Shown here piece after piece: positions 34,147 through 34,174 of a stretch of 34,174 bases of DNA. A program made the position numbers and the translations under genes. The notes below the pieces were generated by a model. It did no database searches, was not told the origin of the DNA, and worked only from the letters and a program-made list of their open reading frames with translations. Position 1 is the stretch's first letter; each line of letters opens with the position of its first letter. Source of the DNA: Bacillota bacterium (GTDB lineage Bacteria; Bacillota; Limnochordia; Darwinibacteriales; Darwinibacteriaceae); assembly GCA_012521335.1 (NCBI GenBank), contig JAAYMM010000076.1, forward strand, positions 1-34,174, in the 5' to 3' direction.

Positions 34147-34174
34147 GTGACCAAGAGGCTGATGCTCCTTCTGC
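34147..34174 (+). CDS. 5' end of a further gene, truncated by the window edge
   Basis: SD GAAGAGG then GTG ACC AAG AGG CTG ATG CTC CTT CTG (signal-peptide-like VTKRLMLLL). Confidence 0.5.

Noticed and set aside
1-34174. CRISPR array, tRNA/rRNA genes, prophage or defence cassette
   Set aside because: No regularly spaced direct repeats with spacers, no structural RNA sequence I could recognise, and no phage or known defence-family proteins among the translated ORFs.

Overview
The window is about 34 kb of a moderately GC-rich bacterial chromosome, probably a Bacillota MAG or isolate. That placement is inferred from SD-rich starts, GTG/TTG starts and family content. I recognise no rRNA, tRNA, CRISPR array or prophage. 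The main blocks are: (i) 0-4 kb, a scarred region with an N-terminally damaged Na+/H+ antiporter, a tail-anchored protein followed by a truncated second copy, an SDR-type threonine dehydrogenase, an orphan IS200/IS605-end (omegaRNA-like) hairpin and a collapsed GIY-YIG gene; (ii) 4-7.8 kb, a selenium/sulfur-trafficking module (LysR, EF2568-type cysteine desulfurase, YedE, TusA-like, DUF3343) with no selD in the window; (iii) 8-15 kb, two ROK proteins, an amidohydrolase and a family-5 SBP plus two permeases, with no ABC ATPase gene; (iv) 15.2-17.3 kb, a two-gene operon encoding a membrane coiled-coil/LysM protein with a 79-aa repeat and a membrane-anchored GrpE-like protein, the best candidate for an undescribed system; (v) 17.5-28 kb, YmaF, an AlkZ-like protein, a GltD-like oxidoreductase, MarR-FtsH, an alpha/beta hydrolase and a DUF4382 lipoprotein; (vi) 28-34 kb, TetR plus radical SAM, and a cluster of secreted proteins with related beta-rich repeats, including one with a 9-residue W-x8 repeat. 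All family assignments come from reading the translations and were not checked by database search.
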